Origin: G965116155 sp965116155
GTDB lineage: Bacteria > Bdellovibrionota > Bdellovibrionia > Bdellovibrionales > UBA1609
Direction: 5' to 3'
DNA length: 64,000 bases
Assembly (NCBI GenBank): GCA_965116155.1
Contig: OZ220488.1
Coordinates: forward strand, 1,547,224 to 1,611,223
Program-made: the position numbers and the translations under genes
In this document: in pieces, positions 7,696-15,886 of the stretch
Numbering within the stretch: position 1 is the stretch's first letter
How the letters are laid out: each line of letters starts with the position of its first letter
The notes under the pieces: generated by a model
Told to the model about the DNA's origin: nothing
Seen by the model: only the letters and a program-made list of their open reading frames with translations
Database searches by the model: none

Positions 7696-9055
7696 GGGCC
7701 AACAAACGCGCCCTAGCGTAGTAGCTTTTGTGGGGAGATAGCTGCAGAAAGTGTTTTATCTCTGACATATAAATACAAGCGTAGCGCTCCACCTGATAGG
7801 CCAAGTAGCTGTCTTCGTATTGGGCTTTCATAAGTTCTCCCCAGTAGGGGTTAAAGCATGCATGCAGGGCGTCGGATTTTTCAGTAATTGCAGTGTCGAG
7901 CAGTTGGTGTTTTTTTAACTCTGCACCTAGTAGCTCAGGGTTTGTAGGCTCGGTGCTAGCCAGGCTTTCTAGTTGACTAAGATTATGCTCGCATTGCAGC
8001 TTTTGCTGGGTGAGGTCATGTATTGCTCTGCGTATCGGTGCGCTTTGGGCGAGTTTTAAAATTTCGTCCTCTAGCTCTTCTACTACAAGAGCCGTGCGCC
8101 AGGCGCACTCTTTTTTTAGCCTTACGACATCGCCATAAATGTGGTCTCCCACATACAAAATGTCATTAGGTAGCAGCTTGAGCTCTTTTGTAAAAGCCGT
8201 GGCGCAGCCTCCATAGTATATGCCGGGGCTGAGCTTGTGCACCTGGGAGCTCAAGTGACCACTTTTAGGATCGATGCGTAAAAATGGCAGCTCGTCATAA
8301 AAAAAGCGCGGCTTCACAGCATCAGTAATGACGTACTCAAAAAGCTCCTGCCAGTCTTTGTGCTCCTTTAAATAGGGGTTCAGGGTATGGTCTAGCAGGG
8401 TGCGCGTGTAAGCATAGTGCGAATTGGTGAGGAGGAAGATTTTTTTTCCCGACCTCTTAAGTCGCTCCAAACCCTCAGCCACACTGGGCTCTGCTGTGAC
8501 ATAACGGTCTAAATCCAAGGCGACTTTGTCCTTTAAAACTCCGCTCCTATGGGCGAGCTCGAGCGCCTGGTTAACATCGTCGGCAATTTCTTTGTAAGTG
8601 GGCATAGCAGACTTAGAATGAGCGTCTTTAAACTCCACCAAGCGGGCATAGATAGAAGTAAAAGCCAAAGAAAACGCGGTATCTACCGTAAGGTACATGG
8701 AGTCTTTAAGGTCTATATAACTGCCGCTGTAGATGCTGCTGTGTTCGTCAGGGTGCATGCGCCGGGTGCCATGGTAACTAATGGCAATGGCTCCATGGCG
8801 GCTAAGCTTGAGCAAGTTGCCGCGTATAGGGTCGATCACCAACCCCCGGATCGCACGTTGAAAATCCATTTTAAACCCCAGCACTTCCTCAGGGTAAAAG
8901 AGCTTTTTAACCAGGTAGTCTATAATGGTGTCATGCGTGAGCTGCTCAAAGCTGCGGGTTTTGTATTTGACCAGCGTGTGGTCCATGTCGAAGCCTACGC
9001 ACTTAATGCGGCGCATATTTAGATATCTGTTTACATAAACTTTATTAGAGGACAT
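7667..9055 (-). CDS. HAD-superfamily 5'-nucleotidase (cN-II-like)
   Basis: A 462-residue protein of the cytosolic IMP/GMP 5'-nucleotidase-like HAD family. Motif I is FDMDHTLV (about residues 22-29), motif II is LLTNS (about 210), and motif III/IV is VGDHIYGDVVRLKK (about 300-313). The cap region with the LARLVEFKD-type helix and the C-terminal helical extension fit the family's usual length of about 450-500. It should dephosphorylate purine nucleoside monophosphates, but substrate choice cannot be read from the sequence. The ATG at 9055 is preceded on the minus strand by an AGGAG-like site. It faces hppD across a 174-base divergent promoter region (9056-9229). Confidence 0.88.
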   Translation of the reverse strand: MSSNKVYVNRYLNMRRIKCVGFDMDHTLVKYKTRSFEQLTHDTIIDYLVKKLFYPEEVLGFKMDFQRAIRGLVIDPIRGNLLKLSRHGAIAISYHGTRRMHPDEHSSIYSGSYIDLKDSMYLTVDTAFSLAFTSIYARLVEFKDAHSKSAMPTYKEIADDVNQALELAHRSGVLKDKVALDLDRYVTAEPSVAEGLERLKRSGKKIFLLTNSHYAYTRTLLDHTLNPYLKEHKDWQELFEYVITDAVKPRFFYDELPFLRIDPKSGHLSSQVHKLSPGIYYGGCATAFTKELKLLPNDILYVGDHIYGDVVRLKKECAWRTALVVEELEDEILKLAQSAPIRRAIHDLTQQKLQCEHNLSQLESLASTEPTNPELLGAELKKHQLLDTAITEKSDALHACFNPYWGELMKAQYEDSYLAYQVERYACIYMSEIKHFLQLSPHKSYYARARLLAHEQEEHFGA

Positions 9056-9229
9056 TATAGTTTTTGCCTTATCTCCTTGTGCCAGTAGTGCCTCATGCCG
9101 GGTTTAACCTATGGCCTTTTGCATAGTGTGCCATGTTTTTTGCCCGCCGTTTTTTTGGGCGTTAGGGTTTTTATGCATTATGCTTGGGGGCTTTGACAAG
9201 GGCGGGGCTAGTTTGGGAGGGTTTTAGTT

Positions 9230-10252
9230 TTGTTAAATGGTATACAGTTTATAGAGTATTCTTCTTCAGATCCTGAGGCTTTAGAGGCCTTGTTTAAGCA
9301 GTTGGGTTTTGCGTGTACCCATCGCAGCCGTGTGCAGCAGGTGGATGTATACTCGCAGGGCAGGATGCATTTTTTGCTAAACAAGCGCGAGAGCTCTTTT
9401 GCGGGCAAATTTGCCGCGCAGCATGGGCCTAGCATTGCCTCTGTGGGCTTTTTTGTAGATGACCCTGCGGGTGCTAAGGCTAAGGCTCAAGAGCGTGGGG
9501 CAAGGCCCTTAGAGGACAAGGGCGCGGCGTTTTTGCAACCTCCAGCAGTGTATGGCGTGGGCGATTCGCTTATGTACTTTGTAAAAGGCAGCGAGGGGGA
9601 CTTTGCTTTGGATTCTGTGGTGGAGGGCTTGGAGCCTGTGCAGGGCGCGCCTCAGGGAGCAGGGGCGGGCTTGGATCGCATTGATCACCTAACTAACAAT
9701 GTGCCGGTTAACCAAATGGACAGGTGGTGCGCGTTTTATAGCAAGGTGTTTGGTTTTAGGCAGGTGCGGGAGTTTAAAATCGAAGGGCAGCAAACGGGTT
9801 TGGTTTCGAAGGTGATGGTTTCAGAAAACTCCAAGGTGATTATTCCGGTTAATGAGCCTCGGGGGGAGAAGTCACAAATACAAGAGTACATTGATACCTA
9901 CAAGGGTTCTGGGGTGCAGCATGTGGCTTTAAGCAGTAAGGGCATAGTGCAGAGCGTGGAGTGGTTGAGGTCGAAGGATGTGCATTTTTTAAAAGTTCCC
10001 GACACCTATTACGAGGCTTTGCCGCGCAGGTTAAGTGGGATCAAAGAGAATTTGGCAGACTTGCAAAAAAACCGCATCCTGGCAGATGGTGATGACGAGG
10101 GTTATTTGCTGCAGATATTTACCCAAAATGTGGTGGGGCCGATTTTTTACGAAATCATCGAGCGTCATAGCCATGATGGTTTTGGCGAGGGGAATTTTCA
10201 GGCCTTGTTTGACAGTATGGAAGAAGACCAGCGCCGTAGGGGGTATTTGTAA
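9230..10252 (+). CDS. hppD: 4-hydroxyphenylpyruvate dioxygenase
   Basis: A 340-residue enzyme of tyrosine breakdown that converts 4-hydroxyphenylpyruvate to homogentisate. It has two vicinal-oxygen-chelate domains. The iron ligands are visible in the C-terminal domain: His in IDHLTNNV (about residue 153), His in GVQHVALSS (about 230) and Glu in FYEIIERHSHDGFGEGNF (about 314). Translation appears to start at TTG 9230, because a GGGAGG site lies at 9215-9220 with nine bases of spacing and no in-frame ATG precedes the conserved N-terminus. The homogentisate dioxygenase gene begins immediately after its stop, so the two consecutive steps are co-expressed. Confidence 0.95.
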   Translation: MLNGIQFIEYSSSDPEALEALFKQLGFACTHRSRVQQVDVYSQGRMHFLLNKRESSFAGKFAAQHGPSIASVGFFVDDPAGAKAKAQERGARPLEDKGAAFLQPPAVYGVGDSLMYFVKGSEGDFALDSVVEGLEPVQGAPQGAGAGLDRIDHLTNNVPVNQMDRWCAFYSKVFGFRQVREFKIEGQQTGLVSKVMVSENSKVIIPVNEPRGEKSQIQEYIDTYKGSGVQHVALSSKGIVQSVEWLRSKDVHFLKVPDTYYEALPRRLSGIKENLADLQKNRILADGDDEGYLLQIFTQNVVGPIFYEIIERHSHDGFGEGNFQALFDSMEEDQRRRGYL

Positions 10253-11401
10253 ATGTTTTGGTATAAGCAAGGCCAGCCTCCTGCGCAGGCTCACAAGGGT
10301 ATACCGGACACTATGGTGGAAGAGGAGCAGGGGCTAGAGGGTTTTTACGGCCGCGTGTCGCATTTGATTAAAAAAAATCCACCCACGGGTTGGAGCAAAA
10401 TTGAGTGCGAGGCTTCGATTCGGCCGTATATGTTTGACTTAAATGCCTTTGACAAAGGGGCAAGCGCTTGGGGCGAGGGTTCTTTTGTGCTGCGCAATGC
10501 CGATGTGGAGGTGTTTTTTTGGCGCAAGCCCTCCTTTAAAGAGGGCGATGAGTTGGTGCTGGACCGCCATGCTGATGGCGATGTGCTTTTGTTTTGTCAC
10601 AAGGGCCAAGGCCTGGTGCTAACCGAGTACGGGTGCTTAAATTTTAAAAAAGGGGTGTATGTTTTGATCCCCAAGGGCTTGCTGTTTAGTGTGTGGCACG
10701 AGGGTGGGGCTGAGGGCAAGGCGGCGGCGGAGTTTTTGGTTGTTAAAAATCTGGGCGCGCACTTTAAGGTGCCAGATAAGGGCCTGGTGGGTCAGCAGGC
10801 TTTGTACGATGTAGGAGCTTTGGAGGCGCCCGATTTAGAAAAGCAGCACAGCTTTTTAAAGCAAAAAAAGTTGCACTCTAGGAAGATTTTTGTTCGTAAA
10901 GATCAGAACACGGCGGTTTTTACTTTTAGCCACAACCTTCTAGACACCGTAGCCTGGAAAGGGGATTTATACCCCTTGGCTTTAGACACCGCACGTATTT
11001 GCCCTTTAATGAGCCACCGGGTGCATTTGCCGCCCAGTGCGCATACGACCTTTGATGGTGGGCGCGATTTGGTGGTGTGCACTTTTGTGCCGCGGCCTTT
11101 AGAGGAGGACCCAGACGCGCTCAAGGTGCCCTTTTATCATTTAAACATCGATTACGAAGAGGTGATTTTTTATCACGATGGAGATTTTTTCAGCCGTGAC
11201 AATCTGCATGCGGGCATGATGTCTTACCACCCTATGGGCTTTACCCATGGTCCACACCCTAAGGCGCGGCGAGCGGTAAAAAACAAGCAAAAAACAAACG
11301 AGTGGGCGGTTATGCTCGATACCCGTAGGAGTTTAACGATTGGCTCTTGTGCGCATGGGTGCAGAGTTAAGGATTATGAAAAATCTTGGCAAGAAACATA
11401 A
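10253..11401 (+). CDS. hmgA: Homogentisate 1,2-dioxygenase
   Basis: A 382-residue cupin-type ring-cleavage enzyme that opens homogentisate to maleylacetoacetate. The iron-binding region is clear: YEEVIFYHDGDFFSR, DNLHAGMMSYHPMGFTHGPHP and the closing NEWAVMLDTRRSL segment, with His and Glu ligands in place. At 382 residues it belongs to the shorter bacterial form (the eukaryotic enzyme is about 445). ATG follows the hppD stop directly. No maleylacetoacetate isomerase or fumarylacetoacetase gene is seen next to it; the operon instead goes on to a membrane protein and an isovaleryl-CoA dehydrogenase. Confidence 0.94.
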   Translation: MFWYKQGQPPAQAHKGIPDTMVEEEQGLEGFYGRVSHLIKKNPPTGWSKIECEASIRPYMFDLNAFDKGASAWGEGSFVLRNADVEVFFWRKPSFKEGDELVLDRHADGDVLLFCHKGQGLVLTEYGCLNFKKGVYVLIPKGLLFSVWHEGGAEGKAAAEFLVVKNLGAHFKVPDKGLVGQQALYDVGALEAPDLEKQHSFLKQKKLHSRKIFVRKDQNTAVFTFSHNLLDTVAWKGDLYPLALDTARICPLMSHRVHLPPSAHTTFDGGRDLVVCTFVPRPLEEDPDALKVPFYHLNIDYEEVIFYHDGDFFSRDNLHAGMMSYHPMGFTHGPHPKARRAVKNKQKTNEWAVMLDTRRSLTIGSCAHGCRVKDYEKSWQET

Positions 11402-12029
11402 CGCCCCTATTAGCTTAGCGCGTGTTGGGTTGGAGTGGGTGGCGGGTTTAGCATGCGTTGTTGCCATGGTGTTTCCTGCCTGGGGTGGGCCAAGTGCAGG
11501 CGCAGCGGATTTGGGTGCTGGGCCTTTAGATGCTGCAATAGGTTCAGAGCGGACCGTGGCGCTGGCGGCGGAGCAGTTGAGAGAGTGCCAAGCAAAAGCC
11601 TCTGACATCGGGAGGATTTTTTTAATCGGCGCCCCTGTGGCGCTTGTGGGTGGGGCGTTGCTGTTCGTGTCGCCCCAGTTTGTGCTTAAAGCCACTACAA
11701 AAAAAATGCAAGAGCTCCTGAGTGTTGCGGTGGAAGGTGTGGCGCTGATGGGGCTTTTTTCGGGTGTGGTGACGCTGTCGTCGGCTGCGGCTTATTTGCT
11801 ATGGGGGGCAGGGTGTTATTTAAAGGTAAAAAAAATCATCCTAGAGGATGCTAGTGTGGTGGTGGTTTTTGATGATGCTGATGGGTTTAAGGTGTCGCCC
11901 CTTAGGTGCCTTATGGATGAGAGTGGCAATGGTGGCGGATGGGATTTTGCTCTACAGCCTGAGCACTCTGGTGTGTGGTGGGAGCGCATTGTACCAGGCA
12001 CTTGCACAGGGGGTGTATGGAGCAGCTAA
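11376..12029 (+). CDS. Small membrane protein of unknown function in the catabolic operon
   Basis: I do not recognise this protein. From the ATG at 11376 (preceded by AAGGA, overlapping hmgA by 26 bases) it has 217 residues: a signal-like or membrane segment near residues 18-38 (VGLEWVAGLACVVAMVFPAW), then two membrane helices around IFLIGAPVALVGGALLFVS and MGLFSGVVTLSSAAAYLLWG, and a C-terminal soluble part rich in Gly and Trp. A longer version from 11340 is possible but would overlap more of hmgA. It overlaps the ivd start by 13 bases, so it is translated within the operon. The topology does not resemble a known aromatic transporter. Confidence 0.7.
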   Translation: MKNLGKKHNAPISLARVGLEWVAGLACVVAMVFPAWGGPSAGAADLGAGPLDAAIGSERTVALAAEQLRECQAKASDIGRIFLIGAPVALVGGALLFVSPQFVLKATTKKMQELLSVAVEGVALMGLFSGVVTLSSAAAYLLWGAGCYLKVKKIILEDASVVVVFDDADGFKVSPLRCLMDESGNGGGWDFALQPEHSGVWWERIVPGTCTGGVWSS

Positions 12030-13213
12030 GCGCCACGTCTAAGGGGGGGTTGTTTAATCCTACGCCAGAGCATGAGATGCTGCGGCAGATGCTGCAGGAG
12101 TTTGTTAAAAACGAGCTAGAGCCTCAGGCGGAGCAGCATGATGCAAAAGAGGTATTTAACCTAGATCTGTTTTTAAAGCTTGGTGATCTGGGGCTTTTGG
12201 GGTTAACGGTGCCTGATCAGTATGGGGGCGCGGGCATGGATGCTGCGGCTAGTGTGCTGGTGCATGAGGAGCTGTCTTATTCGGACCCGGGTTTTTGTTT
12301 GGCGTATTTGGTGCAGAGTGTGCTGGTTAACAATAATTTGTACTTTAGTGCGGGTGAGGATTTGCGGCGTAGGTTTTTGCCGGATTTGTGTAGTGGTAAA
12401 AAGCTGGGCTGCATGGCTATGTCGGAGCCTGGGGTGGGCACGGATGTGCTTGGTATGCAGACCACGGCTAAGCGGTTAGACAGTGGGGATTACAGCATTA
12501 ATGGGCGCAAAATGTGGATCACCAATGGGGTTTTGGACGACAAAGGCACTCCTGCGGATGTGGTGTTTTTGTATGCCCGTGGGGATGGGGGGAGGATTTC
12601 GACATTTGTAATAGAGAGGGGCTTTAAGGGCTACGCTGTGGGGCAAAAAATTCGAGGCAAGTTGGGCATGCGGGCTTCTAATACGGCGGAGTTGGTTTTT
12701 GACAACTGCTTGGTGCCGCGTACTCATTTGGTGGGTGAAGAGGGCGCGAGCTTGAAGCATATGATGCAAAATTTAGAAATCGAGCGCCTGGCTTTGGCAG
12801 GGATGTGTTTGGGAATAGGGCGCAGGTGTTTGGATGTTATGAACCGCTATGCGAGTGAGAGGGAGGCTTTTGGCAAAAAAATCCGTTCCTTTGGGCAGGT
12901 GCAAAAGCATATTGCGCAGAGTTTTGCGCAGTGGAGTGCGGCGCGCGCGTATGTGTACTGGGTGGCCAGCGCCTGGCAGCAAGGCGGCGAGGGAGGGGGC
13001 AGTAACATGGGGCGTCTCCATTCGGATGGGGTGAAGCTAGTGGCGGCGCCTATGGCAAAAAACTTAGCAGACCGTGCCATACAGGTTTTGGGGGGTTATG
13101 GTTATGTGAGCGAGTATGTGGTGGAGCGTTTATGGCGAGATGCCAAGCTACTTGAAATCGGCGGCGGCACCTTAGAGTCGCATGAGAAAAACATCGCTAA
13201 AGACCTGGGCTGA
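12017..13213 (+). CDS. ivd: Isovaleryl-CoA dehydrogenase-type acyl-CoA dehydrogenase
   Basis: A 398-residue acyl-CoA dehydrogenase (start ATG 12017, MEQLSATSK). It shows the N-terminal helical domain, the flavin-contact strand GCMAMSEPGVGTDVLGM and WITNG, and the C-terminal QVLGGYGYVSEY. The general base appears to be the IVD-type glutamate in NLEIERLALAG, while the alternative MCAD position reads IGGGT with no glutamate. Both features point to isovaleryl-CoA dehydrogenase, which oxidises isovaleryl-CoA to 3-methylcrotonyl-CoA in leucine breakdown using FAD and electron-transfer flavoprotein. Its presence behind hppD-hmgA joins tyrosine and leucine catabolism in one transcript. The substrate could also be another short branched acyl-CoA. 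Confidence 0.88.
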   Translation: MEQLSATSKGGLFNPTPEHEMLRQMLQEFVKNELEPQAEQHDAKEVFNLDLFLKLGDLGLLGLTVPDQYGGAGMDAAASVLVHEELSYSDPGFCLAYLVQSVLVNNNLYFSAGEDLRRRFLPDLCSGKKLGCMAMSEPGVGTDVLGMQTTAKRLDSGDYSINGRKMWITNGVLDDKGTPADVVFLYARGDGGRISTFVIERGFKGYAVGQKIRGKLGMRASNTAELVFDNCLVPRTHLVGEEGASLKHMMQNLEIERLALAGMCLGIGRRCLDVMNRYASEREAFGKKIRSFGQVQKHIAQSFAQWSAARAYVYWVASAWQQGGEGGGSNMGRLHSDGVKLVAAPMAKNLADRAIQVLGGYGYVSEYVVERLWRDAKLLEIGGGTLESHEKNIAKDLG

Positions 13214-13303
13214 TCTTTAACGTCATAAAATACATAGGTATTTGTGTTGATGCCTGGGTGTTTATACTGCTAACATAAGCGTGTAAAAGGGGGTGGGTGC
13301 TTT

Positions 13304-14353
13304 ATGAAAAATTCTTTGTTGTGGCTCTTGGTGGTATTTTTTTGTGTGGGTTGCTCTAAGAAAAAGGGGGATTTATCAGCGCCTGTCGAGCCTTCGCGCG
13401 ACCCTGTGCCTATGGTGACCTTGTGGGAGATTACCGAGGCTGAGCCTAAGCTGCAGCTGCCTTTGGTGCGGGGTTTTGAGTATGATTTTGTGGTGGACTG
13501 GGGTGATGACACTGAGCCTTCGCAGGTCAAGTCTTATAATGACCCTGGTGCGAGCCATGTTTACGTAACACCCGGCACTTACGAGGTGGTAATTGAGGGC
13601 GTGTTGCCGGCTTGGAGTTTTCGGCCAGAGCTACTCAGTGCGCGCAATGTACGGGTGGACAGCCCCGAGCACAAGCTGCTTAAGGGGTATAAGTCTTCGG
13701 CCTGTGGGGAGCGTTTGTTAGAGGTTCAAAATCTGGGCAGCTTGGGTTGGAGGAATTTAAGCGGCGCTTTTTGGGGTTGCAAGGCCTTAAGATTGTTGTG
13801 GTTGGAGGATCTTACCAGCACTGCTGCAGTGGATTCTATGCAGGGGCTGTTGGCCCATGTGCAGGGCATGGGTTTAGAGACCAACCTAGGGCGCTGGGAC
13901 ACTTCTAATGTGCGCAATATGCGGTTTATGTTTTTGAACACTTTGTTTGTGGATGTGGACATTAAAAACTTTAACACTGCGCAGGTGCGGGATTTTAGTT
14001 TTATGTTTTATGGGTCGGATGAGATGAGCCCTAATGTGGTGTCGTGGGATGTATCGCGCGCGGAGTATATGCAGTATATGTTTGCGGGTGCGAGCTTGGC
14101 TGAGCCCCATGTGGAGACTTGGGATGTTGCAAGTGTTAAGAACTTTGACTCTATGTTTGCGGGTGCGACTAAGGCAAATCCGGGTGTGGGAGCGTGGGAT
14201 TTTACATCGGCTAAAGAGCTGCGGTGTATGGTTTCGGGTTCTGGCATTAATGCTCAAAACAAGGACGAGTTCCATCAGAGGTTAAAGCGGGATTTTTCAA
14301 GGCAGTTCACCCGGTATCAAAAGAGCTTAAAAAACTGTCCCCACGGGTCTTAG
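13304..14353 (+). CDS. BspA-type (DUF285) repeat lipoprotein
   Basis: A 349-residue exported lipoprotein: signal peptide with lipobox FFCVGC (Cys at about residue 17). The region at about 50-95 resembles a PKD-like or similar beta domain (FVVDWGDDTEPSQV, HVYVTPGTYEVVI). From about 130 onwards it has at least four repeats of the form W-D-T/V-S-x-V-x-N/D-M-x-x-M-F, e.g. WDTSNVRNMRFMF, FNTAQVRDFSFMF, WDVSRAEYMQYMF and WDVASVKNFDSMF. This is the DUF285/BspA repeat pattern of surface proteins that bind host or cell-wall material. The repeat type is commonest in mycoplasmas, gut bacteria and some protists, so horizontal transfer is possible. The surface location is inferred. Confidence 0.85.
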   Translation: MKNSLLWLLVVFFCVGCSKKKGDLSAPVEPSRDPVPMVTLWEITEAEPKLQLPLVRGFEYDFVVDWGDDTEPSQVKSYNDPGASHVYVTPGTYEVVIEGVLPAWSFRPELLSARNVRVDSPEHKLLKGYKSSACGERLLEVQNLGSLGWRNLSGAFWGCKALRLLWLEDLTSTAAVDSMQGLLAHVQGMGLETNLGRWDTSNVRNMRFMFLNTLFVDVDIKNFNTAQVRDFSFMFYGSDEMSPNVVSWDVSRAEYMQYMFAGASLAEPHVETWDVASVKNFDSMFAGATKANPGVGAWDFTSAKELRCMVSGSGINAQNKDEFHQRLKRDFSRQFTRYQKSLKNCPHGS

Positions 14354-14377
14354 TGGGGGCTTTGGGCTTCACGGGCT

Positions 14378-14974
14378 GTGGCTGTGGCGGTTGTTGGTTC
14401 TGATGTAGGTTCTCAAAAAGGATCATTTGCTTGGTGGCCGTGGTTAGCGGCCGCTGGGATTTTTTTATTTTCTACCGGTGTGGTTTTGTATAGGGCCTAT
14501 GGGCCTTTGCCTTGTCAGCAGTTGCGTGCGCTTTTTTATATGGAGCTGGATCGGGTTTTTTTGCGTGTTGCCGATGTGGATATCTGTACTCAAAAGGTGC
14601 ATAAGCTGGTGGCGGTGCGGGGTGTGGATTTGTTGTTTAGGGAGGATTTAGAAAAGCTGGGGCATTTTTCTATTGCCTCTTTAGAGCAGGGGATGCGGGT
14701 TTTGGTGGATATGCGCACTCAGTTGCCGCCTAAGGCTGTGGTGAGTTTTGTAATGCACCCGGAGTATGAGAGCGCTCAAAATTTAGAGGCCTTAAGGGAT
14801 GCCTTGTGGCACACTCCTCAGGTGGCGCGGCCGGTATTTGTTTTATCTAAGTCTACAAGTACCAAGCCGCACAGGGTGAGCTTTGAGGGTTTGGGCCAAT
14901 TTTTAGCGGACACTGAGCAGCAGGAGGCGCTTTTTTTTGTGCCTCTCCTTTGGCCCAGGCCGCTATTTTTATAA
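14378..14974 (+). CDS. Single-pass membrane protein of unknown function
   Basis: A 198-residue protein that I do not recognise. It starts at GTG 14378, 25 bases after the BspA-like gene, and has one membrane helix at about residues 20-42 (WPWLAAAGIFLFSTGVVLYR) with the rest likely periplasmic. There is a moderately hydrophobic alpha/beta part containing DVDICTQKVHKLVAVRGVD and VVSFVMHPEYES. No catalytic motif is evident. It is probably co-transcribed with the lipoprotein. A truncated family 1 repeat begins five bases after its stop. Confidence 0.6.
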   Translation: MAVAVVGSDVGSQKGSFAWWPWLAAAGIFLFSTGVVLYRAYGPLPCQQLRALFYMELDRVFLRVADVDICTQKVHKLVAVRGVDLLFREDLEKLGHFSIASLEQGMRVLVDMRTQLPPKAVVSFVMHPEYESAQNLEALRDALWHTPQVARPVFVLSKSTSTKPHRVSFEGLGQFLADTEQQEALFFVPLLWPRPLFL

Positions 14975-14978
14975 ACAA

Positions 14979-15042
14979 GTTAGAGTGCTAGTAAAATAAC
15001 CTTAGGCGGCAAGTGCAGCCCTTTGGCAGCCCCTGAAAGGGG
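14979..15042. repeat. Truncated family 1 hairpin repeat
   Basis: Begins GTTAGAGTGCTAGTAAAATA, the conserved family 1 terminus, and continues CTTAGGCGGCAAGTGCAG with a small GGCAGCCCCTG...AGGGGC hairpin. Only the left half is present; the other arm and the RGYCTATAAG end are missing. The break coincides with the 5' truncation of the toxin pseudogene, so a deletion between the repeat and the toxin gene is likely. Confidence 0.75.
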
Positions 15043-15416
15043 CCCCTTTGAGGTGTGGTTAAGGCAATTAGACCCCATGAGCCGAGCCATTGTGATTAGG
15101 TTGGTTCAAAGAGTAGCAAAAGGAGGGGCCAGGAAATCTGTTAAAGCCTTGAGGGGTGGTGTTTTTGAAATAAAAACTGTCCACGGGCCTGGGTATAGGG
15201 TTTATGGCGTAAGCATAAAAGTGTTAGTGAGGGCGCCATGGCCGGAGAGCGCCGCCGATTGCGCACCTTCATGTGCACAAGGCAAGCGGTCCATGCCAGG
15301 GTGCCCTCACGTGCTGGATAGCTTTTCCCCAGAGAACATACTTCAGTCACGACTATGATATTGAAAAAGCGAGAGAGTATTGGAGGGATTATGGCGAATC
15401 GAAACAAGAACTTTAA
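15038..15416 (+). pseudogene. RelE/HigB-type (Gp49-like) toxin gene, 5' truncated and interrupted by a repeat
   Basis: The sequence codes for RGPFEVWLRQLDPMSRAIVI, RLVQRVAKGG and then VFEIKTVHGPGYRVYG, the core of the phage-derived Gp49-like/HI1419 family of RelE-fold ribosome-dependent mRNA interferases. After GYRVYG (about 15206) the frame runs into a palindromic insert. The toxin C-terminus resumes in another frame at 15351 as DYDIEKAREYWRDYGESKQ and ends at 15416 inside the antitoxin gene, exactly as in the intact homologous pair at 23880-24507. The N-terminal strand is missing, replaced by half a family 1 repeat. The open frame to 15358 is therefore a chimera, and the toxin should be inactive. 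Confidence 0.85.
15207..15349. repeat. Palindromic repeat inserted in the toxin gene
   Basis: Starts with GCGTAAGCATAAAAGTG, the right end of the TA-flanked family 2 repeat (seen also at 40985 and 41113), and ends with GAGAACATACTTCAGTCACG, identical to 877-895. Inside is a hairpin with arms GTGAGGGCGCCATGG (15227-15241) and CCATGCCAGGGTGCCCTCAC (15291-15310). It interrupts the toxin after GYRVYG. About 15 toxin residues between the break points are missing, so insertion was accompanied or followed by a deletion. Confidence 0.8.
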
Positions 15417-15687
15417 CGCATTAGTGGCAAAAGAGTTTAACGACTTAAGTTTTGCGCAATCTTATATTACCCATTTAATCAATAGTGAAAACCTTAGCCT
15501 AGAAGAAGCCTTGAGGGAGTCTATTAAGTCTATGGGGCTTCAGGCTTTTGCGACACGTGCGGGGGTTTCTATTTCTTATGTTTCTGACTTTGTCCATGGG
15601 CGCCGTCAGTGGAGCACGGATAGTCTTATAAAGCATACAGAGCATGTTTTTAAATTAAAAGCCAAAATACTTTTAGATGCTTCTTAA
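15391..15687 (+). CDS. Orphan XRE/HigA-type antitoxin
   Basis: A 98-residue protein starting at ATG 15391 (MANRNKNFNALVAKEF) after a GGAGGG site at 15382. It has an N-terminal helical segment and a helix-turn-helix (LQAFATRAGVSISYVSDFVH, about residues 48-67) ending in a GRRQWSTDSLIKHTEHVF helix. This is the layout of HI1420/HigA antitoxins, which bind their toxin and repress the operon. It overlaps the toxin remnant in the way the pair at 23880-24507 overlaps. Since the toxin is broken, it is either drifting or kept as an anti-addiction or regulatory protein; its frame is intact. Confidence 0.82.
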   Translation: MANRNKNFNALVAKEFNDLSFAQSYITHLINSENLSLEEALRESIKSMGLQAFATRAGVSISYVSDFVHGRRQWSTDSLIKHTEHVFKLKAKILLDAS

Positions 15688-15689
15688 TT

Positions 15690-15886
15690 GTGTTTACTCA
15701 ACGCACGGAGCTTTGACGTGAGTGTCGCGGCTTCGGGCTTAGAGATCGCCCAAAGCCGCAGGGCCATAGATCCCTTATAGGCCGCAAAATTCTCTGTAGG
15801 ACGCTTGGCACCCTGATGGACGCCCCGTTGGGGCTATCAGTGTGCCGCCGCTCTACCTCAGAGAATTTTACTAGCACTCTAACTTG
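15690..15886. repeat. Family 1 repeat, copy with AAAATTCTCTG arms
   Basis: First of two tandem copies filling the 392-base gap before the VWA gene. It reads: end module ACTCAACG...GCTTTGACGTGAGTGT, a GCGGCTTCGGGC...GCCCAAAGCCGC hairpin, the conserved CCTTATAGGCCGC, then the variable-arm hairpin (arm 15784-15796 GCAAAATTCTCTG against 15859-15871 CAGAGAATTTTAC), and the conserved end CTAGCACTCTAACTTG. No coding sequence is seen here. Confidence 0.88.

Noticed and set aside
15023..15358. 111-codon frame as an intact toxin
   Set aside because: Only the first 60 or so codons match the toxin; the rest is translated repeat, and the true C-terminus is found downstream in another frame.
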